Shown: one piece after another, positions 1 through 8,027 of the stretch | Layout: each line of letters opens with the position of its first letter | Numbering within the stretch: position 1 is the stretch's first letter | NCBI GenBank assembly: GCA_002394965.1 | Contig: DGVL01000051.1 | Span: forward strand, 1-21,487 | Reading direction: 5' to 3' | Source: Lachnospira sp. UBA4285 | Lineage (GTDB): Bacteria > Bacillota > Clostridia > Lachnospirales > Lachnospiraceae | Length of the DNA: 21,487 nt | The notes under the pieces: model-generated | What the model was told of the DNA's origin: nothing | Database searches by the model: none | Seen by the model: only the letters and a program-made list of their open reading frames with translations | Program-made: the position numbers and the translations under genes

Positions 1-252
1 TGCGGCGACCACTGCTCGCCGATCTCGGACACGACCATCATGAGCAGCGCCGGTGCCCAGTGCGCACACATGAATCACGTGACCACGCAGCTTCCGTACG
101 CGCTCACCTGTGCGGCCATCTCGTTCGTGTCCTACATCATTGCCGGCTTCACCAAAAATGCGTCCATATCGCTCGTCGCCGGTGCCGCCCTGATGACCGG
201 GCTTCTGGCGATCCTGCGCCTTCGCGAGAACAAAAGAGGAATCTCAGACTGA
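1..252 (+). CDS. NhaC-family Na+/H+ antiporter, 3' end only (cut by window edge)
   Basis: The frame is open from base 1 and stops at TGA 250-252, giving the last 83 residues of a membrane antiporter. It begins with CGDHCSPISDTT, a motif found at the same place in the complete gene that follows, and it contains two hydrophobic stretches and a basic tail (LRLRENKRGISD). Aligned without gaps to the last 83 residues of the downstream NhaC protein I count 20 differences, so the two are tandem paralogues. The real start lies outside the window, and the ATG at 40 is an internal methionine. Ion specificity cannot be read from this fragment. Confidence 0.9.
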   Translation, partial: CGDHCSPISDTTIMSSAGAQCAHMNHVTTQLPYALTCAAISFVSYIIAGFTKNASISLVAGAALMTGLLAILRLRENKRGISD

Positions 253-324
253 CATTTTATTAATTCCAACGGATGCCGCCCGTCTTGCACAAGGAAGAGA
301 ACCAGCGCGGCAGAGGAGAGTCTT

Positions 325-1932
325 TTGAAGAAATCACAGAAAATCACCGGGGGAGTCGCAACTGCGGCCGTCATCGCATTTCTCATCGCTGCCTGCCGAC
401 TGACAGACGCGCAGAGTGTAGAAGGATCTTTCTGGTCTCTGACCCCGCCGCTCATCGCCATCGTGCTGGCACTGGCCACCAGAGAGGTGTACAGTTCTCT
501 GTTCCTGGGCATTGTGACCGGCGCCCTGCTGTACTCCGGTTTTTCCTTTGAAGGGACCTTTACCCATGTGCTGCAGGACGGCCTGATCGGTGTGCTCTCC
601 GATCCTTACAACGTCGGCATCCTGATCTTTCTTGTCGTTCTGGGCTGTGTTGTCTCCCTGATGAACCGGACCGGAGGCTCGGCGGCATTCGGCCGCTGGG
701 CGGCAGAACACATAAAGACCCGGCGCGGCGCGATGCTGGCGACCACGTTCCTGGGCATCCTGATCTTCATCGACGACTACTTCAACTGTCTCACGGTCGG
801 CAGCGTCATGCGCCCGGTGACGGACAAGCACCATGTGTCCCGCGCCAAACTCGCGTATCTGATAGACGCCACCGCGGCGCCGGTCTGCATCATCGCACCG
901 GTTTCCAGCTGGGCTGCCGCCGTGTCCGGATTCGTCCCGAACTCCGACGGAATCCGCATCTTCGTGCAGACCATCCCGTTCAACTATTACGCTCTGCTCA
1001 CCATCGCGATGATGCTGGGGCTCTCCTTCCTGCGGGTCGACTTCGGGCCGATGCTCACTCACGAGCAGAACGCACTGAAAGGCGACCTGTACACCACGCC
1101 CGACCGGCCGTACGCCAATGCGGCGGATGAGGACAGGACACACGGCCACGGGCACGTGATTGATCTCGTCTTCCCGATTCTGGCCATCGTGATATGCTGT
1201 GTGCTGGGCATGCTCTACTCCGGAGGATTCTTCTCCGGCACCAGCTTCATCGACGCATTCGCCGGCAGCGATGCTTCCGTGGGACTGTCCCTCGGCTCCA
1301 TATTCGCCCTGATTCTCGTTATTGCCTTCTACTGCATCCGCCGCTCGCTGTCATTTTCAGACTGCATGGACTGCCTGCCGTCCGGATTCAAGTCCATGGT
1401 TCCGGCTATCCTCATTCTGACATTCGCCTGGACGCTCAAGGCCATGACCGATTCGCTGGGCGCATCCGAATTCGTCCAGTCTGTCGTGACGGACTCGGCG
1501 TCCGGTTTCCTGTCCATGCTGCCGGCCATCATCTTCCTCATCGCAGTGGGCATATCCTTCGCGACAGGCACGAGCTGGGGCACCTTCGGCATCCTGATCC
1601 CGATCGTCGTGGACTGCTTTCAGAGCACGGACTACACGATGATGATCATCGCGATGGCAGCCTGCATGGCCGGATCCGTCTGCGGCGACCACTGCTCTCC
1701 GATCTCGGACACAACCATCATGAGCAGCGCCGGCGCCCAGTGCTCGCATATCAACCATGTGACCACACAGCTGCCGTACGCGCTTGTGTGCGCTTTCATC
1801 TCCTTCATCGGATACGTCATCGCCGGCTTCACCAAGAACGGCGTGCTCTCCCTGTCCGTCAGCCTCGGCCTGCTCATCGGACTTCTGGCGATCCTGCGCC
1901 TGCGCGAGGACAAAAAAGGGATTGCCGACTGA
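325..1932 (+). CDS. Na+/H+ antiporter, NhaC family
   Basis: This 535-residue polytopic membrane protein is close to the usual NhaC length. Its start is TTG at 325, chosen because AGAGGAGAG lies just upstream at 312-320 and no ATG fits better. A hydrophobic first helix (about 8-25) is followed by many membrane segments. NhaC-type features are the acidic helix IDDYFNCLTVG (149-159), DATAAPVC (181-188), SSWA (194-197) and CGDHCSPISD (453-462). A cytosolic loop near 265-277 is rich in Asp and His (DEDRTHGHGH) and could bind a metal or sense pH. It follows a second NhaC gene by 72 bp and probably shares its transcript. The family exchanges Na+ for H+, and some members instead exchange lactate/malate or other organic ions with Na+, so the substrate is not certain. 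Confidence 0.9.
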   Translation: MKKSQKITGGVATAAVIAFLIAACRLTDAQSVEGSFWSLTPPLIAIVLALATREVYSSLFLGIVTGALLYSGFSFEGTFTHVLQDGLIGVLSDPYNVGILIFLVVLGCVVSLMNRTGGSAAFGRWAAEHIKTRRGAMLATTFLGILIFIDDYFNCLTVGSVMRPVTDKHHVSRAKLAYLIDATAAPVCIIAPVSSWAAAVSGFVPNSDGIRIFVQTIPFNYYALLTIAMMLGLSFLRVDFGPMLTHEQNALKGDLYTTPDRPYANAADEDRTHGHGHVIDLVFPILAIVICCVLGMLYSGGFFSGTSFIDAFAGSDASVGLSLGSIFALILVIAFYCIRRSLSFSDCMDCLPSGFKSMVPAILILTFAWTLKAMTDSLGASEFVQSVVTDSASGFLSMLPAIIFLIAVGISFATGTSWGTFGILIPIVVDCFQSTDYTMMIIAMAACMAGSVCGDHCSPISDTTIMSSAGAQCSHINHVTTQLPYALVCAFISFIGYVIAGFTKNGVLSLSVSLGLLIGLLAILRLREDKKGIAD

Positions 1933-1936
1933 ACCT

Positions 1937-1958
1937 TCCGGCCGATACCCCGGCCGGA
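1937..1958 (+). other. Hairpin between nhaC and the MATE gene
   Basis: TCCGGCCG (1937-1944) and CGGCCGGA (1951-1958) form a perfect 8-bp stem with a 6-nt loop, five bases after the nhaC stop. Only scattered T residues follow, so it is a weak terminator at best. It may instead set the ratio of antiporter to MATE mRNA or protect the upstream 3' end. Confidence 0.5.
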
Positions 1959-1990
1959 CACATTTCACTTCTTGAGGTAGATTTTTCACT

Positions 1991-3355
1991 ATGAAAACTG
2001 ATATGACAAGAGGCGGCATCATCGGAATCATTCTCCGCTTCACACTGCCGCTTTTTGTGGGGAATGTCTTCCAGACGCTTTACAACATGGCTGACACCAT
2101 CATTGTCGGCCGCACGGTCGGAGAAGGCGCACTTGCCGCTGTCGGATCGACCGGAACGATTATGTTCCTGATGCAGGGCTTTGCCGTCGGTCTCACCACC
2201 GGATTCACCGTTCTGACGAGCCAGGCCTTCGGCGCCGGCGACGCAAGGCGCATGCGCCACTCCGTCGCCAACTCCTGCCTGCTCTCGCTCATCTCTTCAG
2301 CGATCATCACATCGATCTTCGTGCTGGTCATGAATCCGCTGCTGCACGTGATGAACACGCCGGACAATATCTTTGATGACGCCTTCACGTACATATCCAT
2401 CATCGCGTGGGGGCTCATCGCCTGTGTGGCGTACAATCTCGGGAGCGCCCTGCTGCGCGCCGTCGGGAACAGCCGCGTGCCGCTGTACACACTGCTTTTC
2501 TCCGCCGGCCTCAACGTCGTGCTTGACCTCGTGTGCATCATCAATTTCAACATGGGGGTTGCCGGCGCTGCCGTTGCGACAGACATATCGCAGGCGCTGT
2601 CCGCCGTCATCTGCTTTCTGTACATTTACAGAAAAGAAAAATCCCTTCTCCCGCAGAAGGGCGAGTGGAAGATCTACAGAAAAGACACCGGCATTCAGAT
2701 GAGCGTCGCGCTCCCGATGGCCCTGCAGTTTGGCATCACGGCCTCCGGCACCATGATCATGCAGTCTGCGATCAACATCTTCGGATCCACCGCCGTCGCC
2801 GCCATCACAGCCGGCGGCAAGTTCCAGGGCATGCTCAGCCAGGGTATGCAGTCCATGGGACAGACCATGGCAACCTTCTCCGGTCAAAACTATGGCGCCG
2901 GAAAGTTCTCCCGCGTGCGGAAAAGTGTCCGTGACGCGCTTGTCATCGAGATCATCTACTCTCTGATAAGCGGCGTCCTCGCATGGTTTCTCACGCCGGC
3001 AACGCTCGGTTTCTTCTTCACCGGCGACACCGACATCGCGTCGCTTATCCCCTGGGCCAATGCCTACATTCACCTGTGCGTCACCTGCTACATCCCGCTG
3101 TCGATGATCTTCATCTTCCGCAACGTGATGCAGGGCTGCGGCTACGGCCTTCTGCCCATGATGGGCGGCGTGGTCGAGTTCTTCAGCCGCCTTCTGATGG
3201 CATGGCTTGCGATGAAGACGCTGAGTTCCACCTTTGCCGTTGCCTGTGATCCGTTCGCGTGGCTCACTGCCGGCATCTTCACCGCCGTATCCTACCTGTT
3301 CGTGATGAAAGACATCCGGAAAAAACACGGCGAGGGCGTTGCGGATGCGGGCTGA
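1991..3355 (+). CDS. MATE family efflux transporter
   Basis: This 454-residue protein has the normal MATE length and about twelve hydrophobic segments arranged as two six-helix bundles. The N-terminal half carries the family pattern LPLFVGNVFQTLYNMADTI followed by VGxGALAAVGSTG and a Q-A-FGAGD loop. The second half repeats the pattern (IMQSAINIFGSTAVAA, and GQNYGAGKFSRV). Such proteins export cationic or polar compounds from the cytoplasm using Na+ or H+ gradients, and the substrate here is unknown. The ATG at 1991 is preceded by GAGGTAG about ten bases upstream. It lies 58 bp after the antiporter gene in the same direction, so co-transcription is possible, and Na+ extrusion by NhaC would then help sustain a Na+-driven exporter (inference). 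Confidence 0.92.
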   Translation: MKTDMTRGGIIGIILRFTLPLFVGNVFQTLYNMADTIIVGRTVGEGALAAVGSTGTIMFLMQGFAVGLTTGFTVLTSQAFGAGDARRMRHSVANSCLLSLISSAIITSIFVLVMNPLLHVMNTPDNIFDDAFTYISIIAWGLIACVAYNLGSALLRAVGNSRVPLYTLLFSAGLNVVLDLVCIINFNMGVAGAAVATDISQALSAVICFLYIYRKEKSLLPQKGEWKIYRKDTGIQMSVALPMALQFGITASGTMIMQSAINIFGSTAVAAITAGGKFQGMLSQGMQSMGQTMATFSGQNYGAGKFSRVRKSVRDALVIEIIYSLISGVLAWFLTPATLGFFFTGDTDIASLIPWANAYIHLCVTCYIPLSMIFIFRNVMQGCGYGLLPMMGGVVEFFSRLLMAWLAMKTLSSTFAVACDPFAWLTAGIFTAVSYLFVMKDIRKKHGEGVADAG

Positions 3356-3382
3356 TCCGTACGCCTTCGCCCTCAGCTTTTT
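3332..3382 (+). terminator. Intrinsic terminator overlapping the MATE stop codon
   Basis: GAGGGCG (3332-3338) pairs with CGCCCTC (3368-3374), with an inner CGGAT/ATCCG stem (3342-3346 with 3355-3359), and is followed by AGCTTTTTG. The MATE stop codon is inside the hairpin, and the right arm includes the stop codon of the convergent dinB gene. Only 17 bp separate the two genes. Confidence 0.6.
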
Positions 3383-4686
3383 GAATTTGCGCCGCGCACG
3401 AGCGTTCCGTCGCCGAACCGCTCGTTTATCTCGCGGCGCATTTTTTCGAGCCGCTCCTGCCTCTCTTTTTTTGCGCGGTTCTTCTCTTTTCTTTCAAGCT
3501 CCTGCCTGCGTCTCATCTCGTCGCCGGCAATCTGGCTGGCGAGATCATCCAGACTCATCTGACGGAAGCTGCCGTCGCTGAGCCTGCTGGCTCCAACGCC
3601 CACGAGCCGCACCTTCCGGCCGGCGTGAAAATAGCCGTCATCGCCGCCGCACATCTCCCAGTAGCCTGTGAGTGCTGTCCGGCTGATGGCATCCTCGTCA
3701 CACACCGGGTCGGAGAGGCTTATGCTGCGCGAATGCCGGCGGAAATCGTCGGTCTTGACCGTGACGCTGATCGTCCCGGCATACATTCCTTCCCGCTTCA
3801 GGCGCCCGGCCACACGCACGGCCAGGTAACGGATAACCCGTTCAGCCTGTTCCTCGTCGGCAGGTCCGAGATCGGAAGGGACCGTCGTCTCCGCCGACAT
3901 GCTCAGGGCGTCCCGCTCATCGCTCTGCACAACGTCCGATCCCCGGCCGTTTGCACTCTCGTGGATATACAGGCCGCCTTTTACACCGAAATCTGCCTTC
4001 AGGACCTCCGGATCCATTGCTGCAGCCTGCCCGATCGTGGCGGCGCCCAGGCGGCGCAGCTGCCGCGCCGTGGACGGGCCGGCGCCGTAGAGCGACTCGA
4101 CGGGAAGCGGCCACATCTTCTCCGGCACTTCCTCCGGGAAAAGCGTGTGCGTCTTGTCCGGCTTCGCGAAATCGCTGGCCATCTTGGCCAGAAGACGGTT
4201 CGTGGAGATGCCGACATTTACCGTGAACTTAAGATTTTCCCGCACCGCCTGCCGGATCGCATCCGCTGCCCGCAGGCTCCACGTCCGGCTGCTCTCGCCG
4301 GGGCGCGCAAAACGGCCGGCAGCCTCTGTCATGTCCAGATAACACTCATCGATGCTCAGCTGCTCCTGGACGGGCGAAAAAGTCCGCAGAAGCTCCATGA
4401 GCCTGGCCGACTCGCGGCTGTACAGCTCAAAATCCGGCGGCTGTATCACCAGATTCGGGCAGATGCGCAGCGCCTCCGCCACCGGCATCGCCGTGTGGAT
4501 TCCCATCTTCCTGGCCGGGAGCGACTTCGCCGTCACAATGCCGTGCCGCTTCTTCTCATCGCCGCCGATGATGGACGGGATCAGCCTCAGGTCCTGCCCG
4601 CCCGGGTCTTCACGCAGCAGCTTGACCGCGGTCCAGGACAGAAAGGCGCTGTTGACATCAACGTGAAATAGTATCCGCTCCGTCAG
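3373..4686 (-). CDS. dinB: DNA polymerase IV (Y-family), CTG start
   Basis: This is a translesion DNA polymerase of 437 residues when read from CTG 4686-4684. The N-terminus then reads MTERILFHVDVNSAF and supplies the first catalytic acid (D10) and an aromatic steric-gate position (F15). The second acidic pair is SIDECYLD (D113/E114). The little-finger region and a charged C-terminal tail (RRRQELERKEKNRAKK) follow. The first standard start codon in frame is GTG 4536, which would remove 50 residues including D10 and give an inactive enzyme. The frame is closed by TGA at 4701-4699, and GGGAGGA lies five bases before the CTG, so CTG is the only sensible start. The gene overlaps the end of the EamA permease gene by 29 bp, suggesting translational coupling. 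No LexA box was evident. Confidence 0.88.
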   Translation of the reverse strand: MTERILFHVDVNSAFLSWTAVKLLREDPGGQDLRLIPSIIGGDEKKRHGIVTAKSLPARKMGIHTAMPVAEALRICPNLVIQPPDFELYSRESARLMELLRTFSPVQEQLSIDECYLDMTEAAGRFARPGESSRTWSLRAADAIRQAVRENLKFTVNVGISTNRLLAKMASDFAKPDKTHTLFPEEVPEKMWPLPVESLYGAGPSTARQLRRLGAATIGQAAAMDPEVLKADFGVKGGLYIHESANGRGSDVVQSDERDALSMSAETTVPSDLGPADEEQAERVIRYLAVRVAGRLKREGMYAGTISVTVKTDDFRRHSRSISLSDPVCDEDAISRTALTGYWEMCGGDDGYFHAGRKVRLVGVGASRLSDGSFRQMSLDDLASQIAGDEMRRRQELERKEKNRAKKERQERLEKMRREINERFGDGTLVRGANSKS

Positions 4687-5605
4687 CCTTTCCTCCCATC
4701 ACACGAAAATCAAGATTGGACAGCACGATCGCCGCAAACATAATGGCACATCCGGCGATCTCCCGGCCGCTGAGCTCCTGGCCCTGCACCAGCCAGCCGG
4801 CAAGTGCCCCGAACACGCTCTCCAGGCACATCGCAAGGCTGGCCACTGTCGGATTCAGATGGCGCTGCGCCACAATCTGCAGCGTATACGCAACCCCCGT
4901 CGAAAGCACTCCTGCGTACAGAAGCGACGGCAGAGCCGCCAGAATGGAGGCCGCGTCCGGCTTTTCAAAAGCAAACATGAAAATCGTCGCGATCAGCCCC
5001 ATGGAACATGTCTGCCACCATGCCAGCCGGATCCCGTCCACCATCTGCACACTGTAATTGATCGAGAGAATCTGCATGGAGAAGAAAACCGCTCCGGCAA
5101 GCGTCAGAAGATCTCCGTATCCGAATCCGGCTTCGCCCGGCCTGATGCACAGCAGATACAGGCCGATCACAGAGAGGGCAACGCACACCCAGACTTTGAC
5201 GCTCGGGAAGCGCCTCGCGAATATCGAAAAGACCGGGACCAGCACCACATACATCGCCGTGATGAAGCTGGACTTGGCTGTCGTCGTATACCGGATGCCA
5301 GTCTGCTGCAGGAAACTGGCAATAAAAAGAAACGCCCCGCACAGGAAGCCGAGCCCGATAAGCTGCCGCCACTGGAAGAAATTCTTCGGCTTCGCCGTCA
5401 GGCCGGACCGGCGCACAAGGGCACGGTCATTGGCGCGGACTACGAAATACAGAAACACGATCCCGATCCAGCCACGCGCTGCCAGAAACGTATAAGGCCC
5501 GATGATCTTCGCGCCTTCACTCTGCGCGACGAATGTCGTACCCCATATAAACGCCGCCAGCACCAGCGCCAGTGTATTGATGATTTCCTTTTTCCTGCTG
5601 CTCAC
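4658..5605 (-). CDS. EamA/RhaT-family (DMT) transporter
   Basis: This 315-residue inner-membrane permease has the two tandem EamA repeats and about ten hydrophobic segments expected of the drug/metabolite transporter superfamily. It opens with LALVLAAFIWGTTFVAQ and contains QQTGIRYTTTAKSSFITAMY at the end of the first repeat, while the second repeat ends in LNPTVASLAMCLESVFGALAGW. The start is GTG 5605 with GAGAGGG close upstream. Its 3' end overlaps dinB. Members move metabolites or amino acids across the membrane, usually as exporters, and the substrate cannot be inferred here. A possible extended -10 promoter lies about 60 bp upstream. Confidence 0.9.
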   Translation of the reverse strand: MSSRKKEIINTLALVLAAFIWGTTFVAQSEGAKIIGPYTFLAARGWIGIVFLYFVVRANDRALVRRSGLTAKPKNFFQWRQLIGLGFLCGAFLFIASFLQQTGIRYTTTAKSSFITAMYVVLVPVFSIFARRFPSVKVWVCVALSVIGLYLLCIRPGEAGFGYGDLLTLAGAVFFSMQILSINYSVQMVDGIRLAWWQTCSMGLIATIFMFAFEKPDAASILAALPSLLYAGVLSTGVAYTLQIVAQRHLNPTVASLAMCLESVFGALAGWLVQGQELSGREIAGCAIMFAAIVLSNLDFRVMGGKADGADTISR

Positions 5606-5664
5606 AAACCCTCTCCCGTCAGAAAATGTCCTGGAATTCCGCTCTTACCGTCATTTCTGCATGT

Positions 5665-5673
5665 AGTGTATCA
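5665..5673 (-). promoter_or_regulatory. Possible extended -10 promoter for the EamA-dinB pair
   Basis: On the minus strand TG-A-TACACT (5673-5665) resembles an extended -10 element. No good -35 hexamer is seen 17 bp upstream. It lies between the terminator at 5768-5794 and the GTG start at 5605, so it is the best promoter candidate in that gap. Confidence 0.35.
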
Positions 5674-5767
5674 CAAAATTGCCCGGTGCCGGACTGTTTT
5701 CGCTGCGCAGGCAGCTGCCGACGGCCGGACTTAAAGGCCGGGTTCACTCGCCGGGCGCACCACCACG

Positions 5768-5794
5768 AAAACAGGGCGGGATATTCTCCCGCCC
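5768..5794 (-). terminator. Intrinsic terminator downstream of the palindrome array
   Basis: On the minus strand GGGCGGGA (5794-5787) pairs with TCCCGCCC (5781-5774) around a 5-nt loop and is followed by TGTTTTC. It would stop transcripts that leave phoR and pass through the array, implying a 3' untranslated region of roughly 580 nt on the pst-pho mRNA. Confidence 0.7.
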
Positions 5795-5852
5795 CGACTG
5801 AAAGCAGCACAGCATACGATAATCTGATCATCACCGAAGATATCTTACAGTG

Positions 5853-6302
5853 TCTGCAGGAATTTCGGGTCGCCTGAGGAACCGTGATTCAGCTAATATT
5901 TTCCTGTCCAGCTTTTAGCTGAAATTTTGCTGCACCTGATGAACCGCCATTCAGCTAAGAATCTAGTTGGCCAGATCTTAGCTGAAATTTTGCTGCACCT
6001 GATGAAACGCCATTCAGCTAAGAATCTAGCTGACCAGATCTTAGCTGGAATTTTGCTGCACCTGATGAAACGCCATTCAGCTAAGAATCTAGCTGACCAG
6101 ATCTTAGCTGAAATTTCAGGTCACCTGACAGAGCGCCATTCAGCGAAAAATTCTCCAGACCAGCTCCTAGCTGAAATTTCAGGCAGATTTCTGGCATCTG
6201 ATTCAGCTATTTTTCTTTTGAGCAAGCAAATTAGCTGAATTAGTTGCTTCTAATACCGCTTTTTATTCAGCTATTCACCTTTGAATCAGGTTTATTGCTG
6301 AA
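5853..6302. repeat. 63-bp-period array of about seven paired palindromic motifs
   Basis: The motif TTCAGCTAA and its inverse TTAGCTGAA alternate seven times. Left arms start at 5888, 5950, 6013, 6076, 6139, 6202 and 6266; right arms end at 5923, 5986, 6049, 6112, 6175, 6239 and 6302. Left and right arms are separated by 18-20 nt, and each right arm is followed by exactly 26 nt before the next left arm, giving a 62-64 bp period. Units 2-4 are nearly identical; units 1, 5, 6 and 7 have diverged, yet keep the arms and spacing. A degenerate half unit is seen at 5853-5887. In unit 6 the pairing extends to 12 of 13 positions. The array fills the gap between the phoR stop and a terminator, so it is probably transcribed. 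No similar element is known to me. Confidence 0.9.
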
Positions 6303-6353
6303 TCCGATGCAACTAACCGCATCGTACATTCACCGCTCCGTTCATCCAGCTTA

Positions 6354-8027
6354 TCATTCCGGAGATTTCTCCTGGAAGATTACCGTGAAGGTGCTGCCCT
6401 GCCCGAGCCTGCTCTCGAGCCGGATCTGCGCATTCTGCAGCATCGCCGCATGCTTGACAATGGCCAGTCCGAGCCCTGTGCCGCCGATCTCGCGCGAACG
6501 GCTCTTGTCAACCCGGTAGAATCGCTCAAAGATGCGGTCCTGATCGTCCTGCGGGATGCCGATTCCGTTATCTGCCACCTGCAGAGTGATCGTGTCCGAT
6601 CCGGCGCGGATGCTCACATGCACCTTGCCGCCCTCTTTGTTGTACTTGATGGCATTGTCGATCAGGTTGAAGATAATACTCTCCGTCAGCCGCGGCACAC
6701 CGTAGTATATGACCTCGCCGTCCGAATCAAGGCTGATGCTGACATGCTTCTTCGCAGCTTCCGGTGACAGGCTCTCGATGACCTTGTCCGCAATGAGGCA
6801 CATGTCAATCCGGGAACAGCTCATATCCACAGCGCCCTCATCCAGGTGCGAGATGTACAGAATGTCCTGAACCAGCGTGATCATGCGCTGCACCTGCGTG
6901 TAGATCAGGTGCACAAACTTTTTCTGATCTTCCGGCTTGACGCCTCCGCTCTCCAGCATCTCCGCGCAGCCGGAGATCGTGTGAAGCGGTGTCTTGAGCT
7001 CGTGGGACACATTGGCCGTGAATTCGCGGCGCATCTGCTCGGCCGTCTCCCGCTCCGTGACATCAAAGAGCAGCACGACCGTGCCGATGACCTTTTTCCC
7101 GTCGAGGACCGGCGTCACGTCCACCTGATAGCTTAGCCGGTCGTACGGCAGAACCGTCTCGCCGTGTTCACCGTCGTTCAGCGCTCCGGCCAGGATCTCC
7201 CGGAACTTTTCCCGCCTCTCCAGCGCCAGAATGTCTGTTCCGATATAGACATCTCCGGCATTCAGAAGCTTTCCGGCCTTATTGTTCATGTTCAGGACGC
7301 GGCCTTCCTCGTCAAGCAGAATCAGACCTTCCGCCATGTGCTGGGTGACCGCCGTGAAGTCCCGCTCAATCCGCACCAGGCGGCCCTTCTCATCCGCAAT
7401 CTGCTTCTGCTGGACGTAGATGCGCTTGAGCAGCGGACTGATCTCCTCGTACTCGTCGTTCTCCATCGGATGGTCCAGATCGAGTTGGTTGAGCGGCTGC
7501 GTGATGCGCCTTGCGACGTGCCTGGCGGCAAACCACATGCACACCATGAGAATGATGAGAAGCATCAGGACGAACGGAATCATCCCCGCCGCAATGTTAA
7601 TGGCTGTGTCTCTTGGCTCCGCAATTCGCAGCACCGTCCCGTCCGGCAGCCGCTCGGCGCAGTAGACAAATGCCTTTAACAGCGTACCCGAGAACCGGGT
7701 GCTCATGCCTTCGCCGTCTTCAAGCGCCTCCTTCACCTCCGGGCGGCTGATGTGATTCTCCAGCGAGGAGGCGTCGGCCTCACTGTCATAGATGACCTGC
7801 CCGTTGGCTGCGACAAGCGTCACCCGCGTGGTGTCAAGATCCAGTCTTTCCAGATACGTGACGCCCTCCGCCTCCACGCCCTGCGCCGCCAGCCTGGCTT
7901 CGGCCTTCACCTGGCCTTCCTGGACTACGCCGAAGTAGCTGTACAGAATTCCCAGCATCGCCGCAAACGCCACCAGGAGCGCCACGGTGATCAGGATCTG
8001 CATATGTTTGAAAATCTGTTTCGTCAT
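6354..8027 (-). CDS. phoR: Phosphate-regulon sensor histidine kinase
   Basis: This 557-residue membrane kinase has a first membrane helix at about 10-32, an extracytoplasmic domain to about 142, a second helix at about 144-167, a HAMP-like linker to about 205 and a PAS domain at about 215-325. The HisKA phosphoacceptor is FTANVSHELKTP (H342). The ATPase domain has its N box at NLIDNAIKYN (454-463), G1 at DNGIG (486-490) and G2 at GGTGLGLAI (515-523). Its ATG overlaps the phoP stop by 4 bp, the usual kinase-regulator coupling. By family it phosphorylates PhoP when phosphate is scarce and is restrained by PhoU and the Pst transporter. It is the last gene of the operon, and the palindrome array follows. 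Confidence 0.93.
   Translation of the reverse strand: MTKQIFKHMQILITVALLVAFAAMLGILYSYFGVVQEGQVKAEARLAAQGVEAEGVTYLERLDLDTTRVTLVAANGQVIYDSEADASSLENHISRPEVKEALEDGEGMSTRFSGTLLKAFVYCAERLPDGTVLRIAEPRDTAINIAAGMIPFVLMLLIILMVCMWFAARHVARRITQPLNQLDLDHPMENDEYEEISPLLKRIYVQQKQIADEKGRLVRIERDFTAVTQHMAEGLILLDEEGRVLNMNNKAGKLLNAGDVYIGTDILALERREKFREILAGALNDGEHGETVLPYDRLSYQVDVTPVLDGKKVIGTVVLLFDVTERETAEQMRREFTANVSHELKTPLHTISGCAEMLESGGVKPEDQKKFVHLIYTQVQRMITLVQDILYISHLDEGAVDMSCSRIDMCLIADKVIESLSPEAAKKHVSISLDSDGEVIYYGVPRLTESIIFNLIDNAIKYNKEGGKVHVSIRAGSDTITLQVADNGIGIPQDDQDRIFERFYRVDKSRSREIGGTGLGLAIVKHAAMLQNAQIRLESRLGQGSTFTVIFQEKSPE

Noticed and set aside
3625..4671. A 348-codon plus-strand ORF opposite dinB
   Set aside because: It is the antisense shadow of dinB, which has full family motifs; the plus-strand translation has no recognisable domain.
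5927..6238. A 103-codon open frame (TTG start) with a 21-residue repeat, RHSAKNLADQILAEI-like, inside the palindrome array
   Set aside because: The period of 63 is a multiple of three, so an open frame is expected by chance. No ribosome binding site precedes the TTG, the first array unit is out of register, and the diverged units keep the DNA palindromes rather than the amino-acid pattern.
5853..6302. CRISPR array
   Set aside because: The conserved parts are short alternating inverted motifs of 9 bp with related, not unique, intervening sequences, and no cas genes are present.
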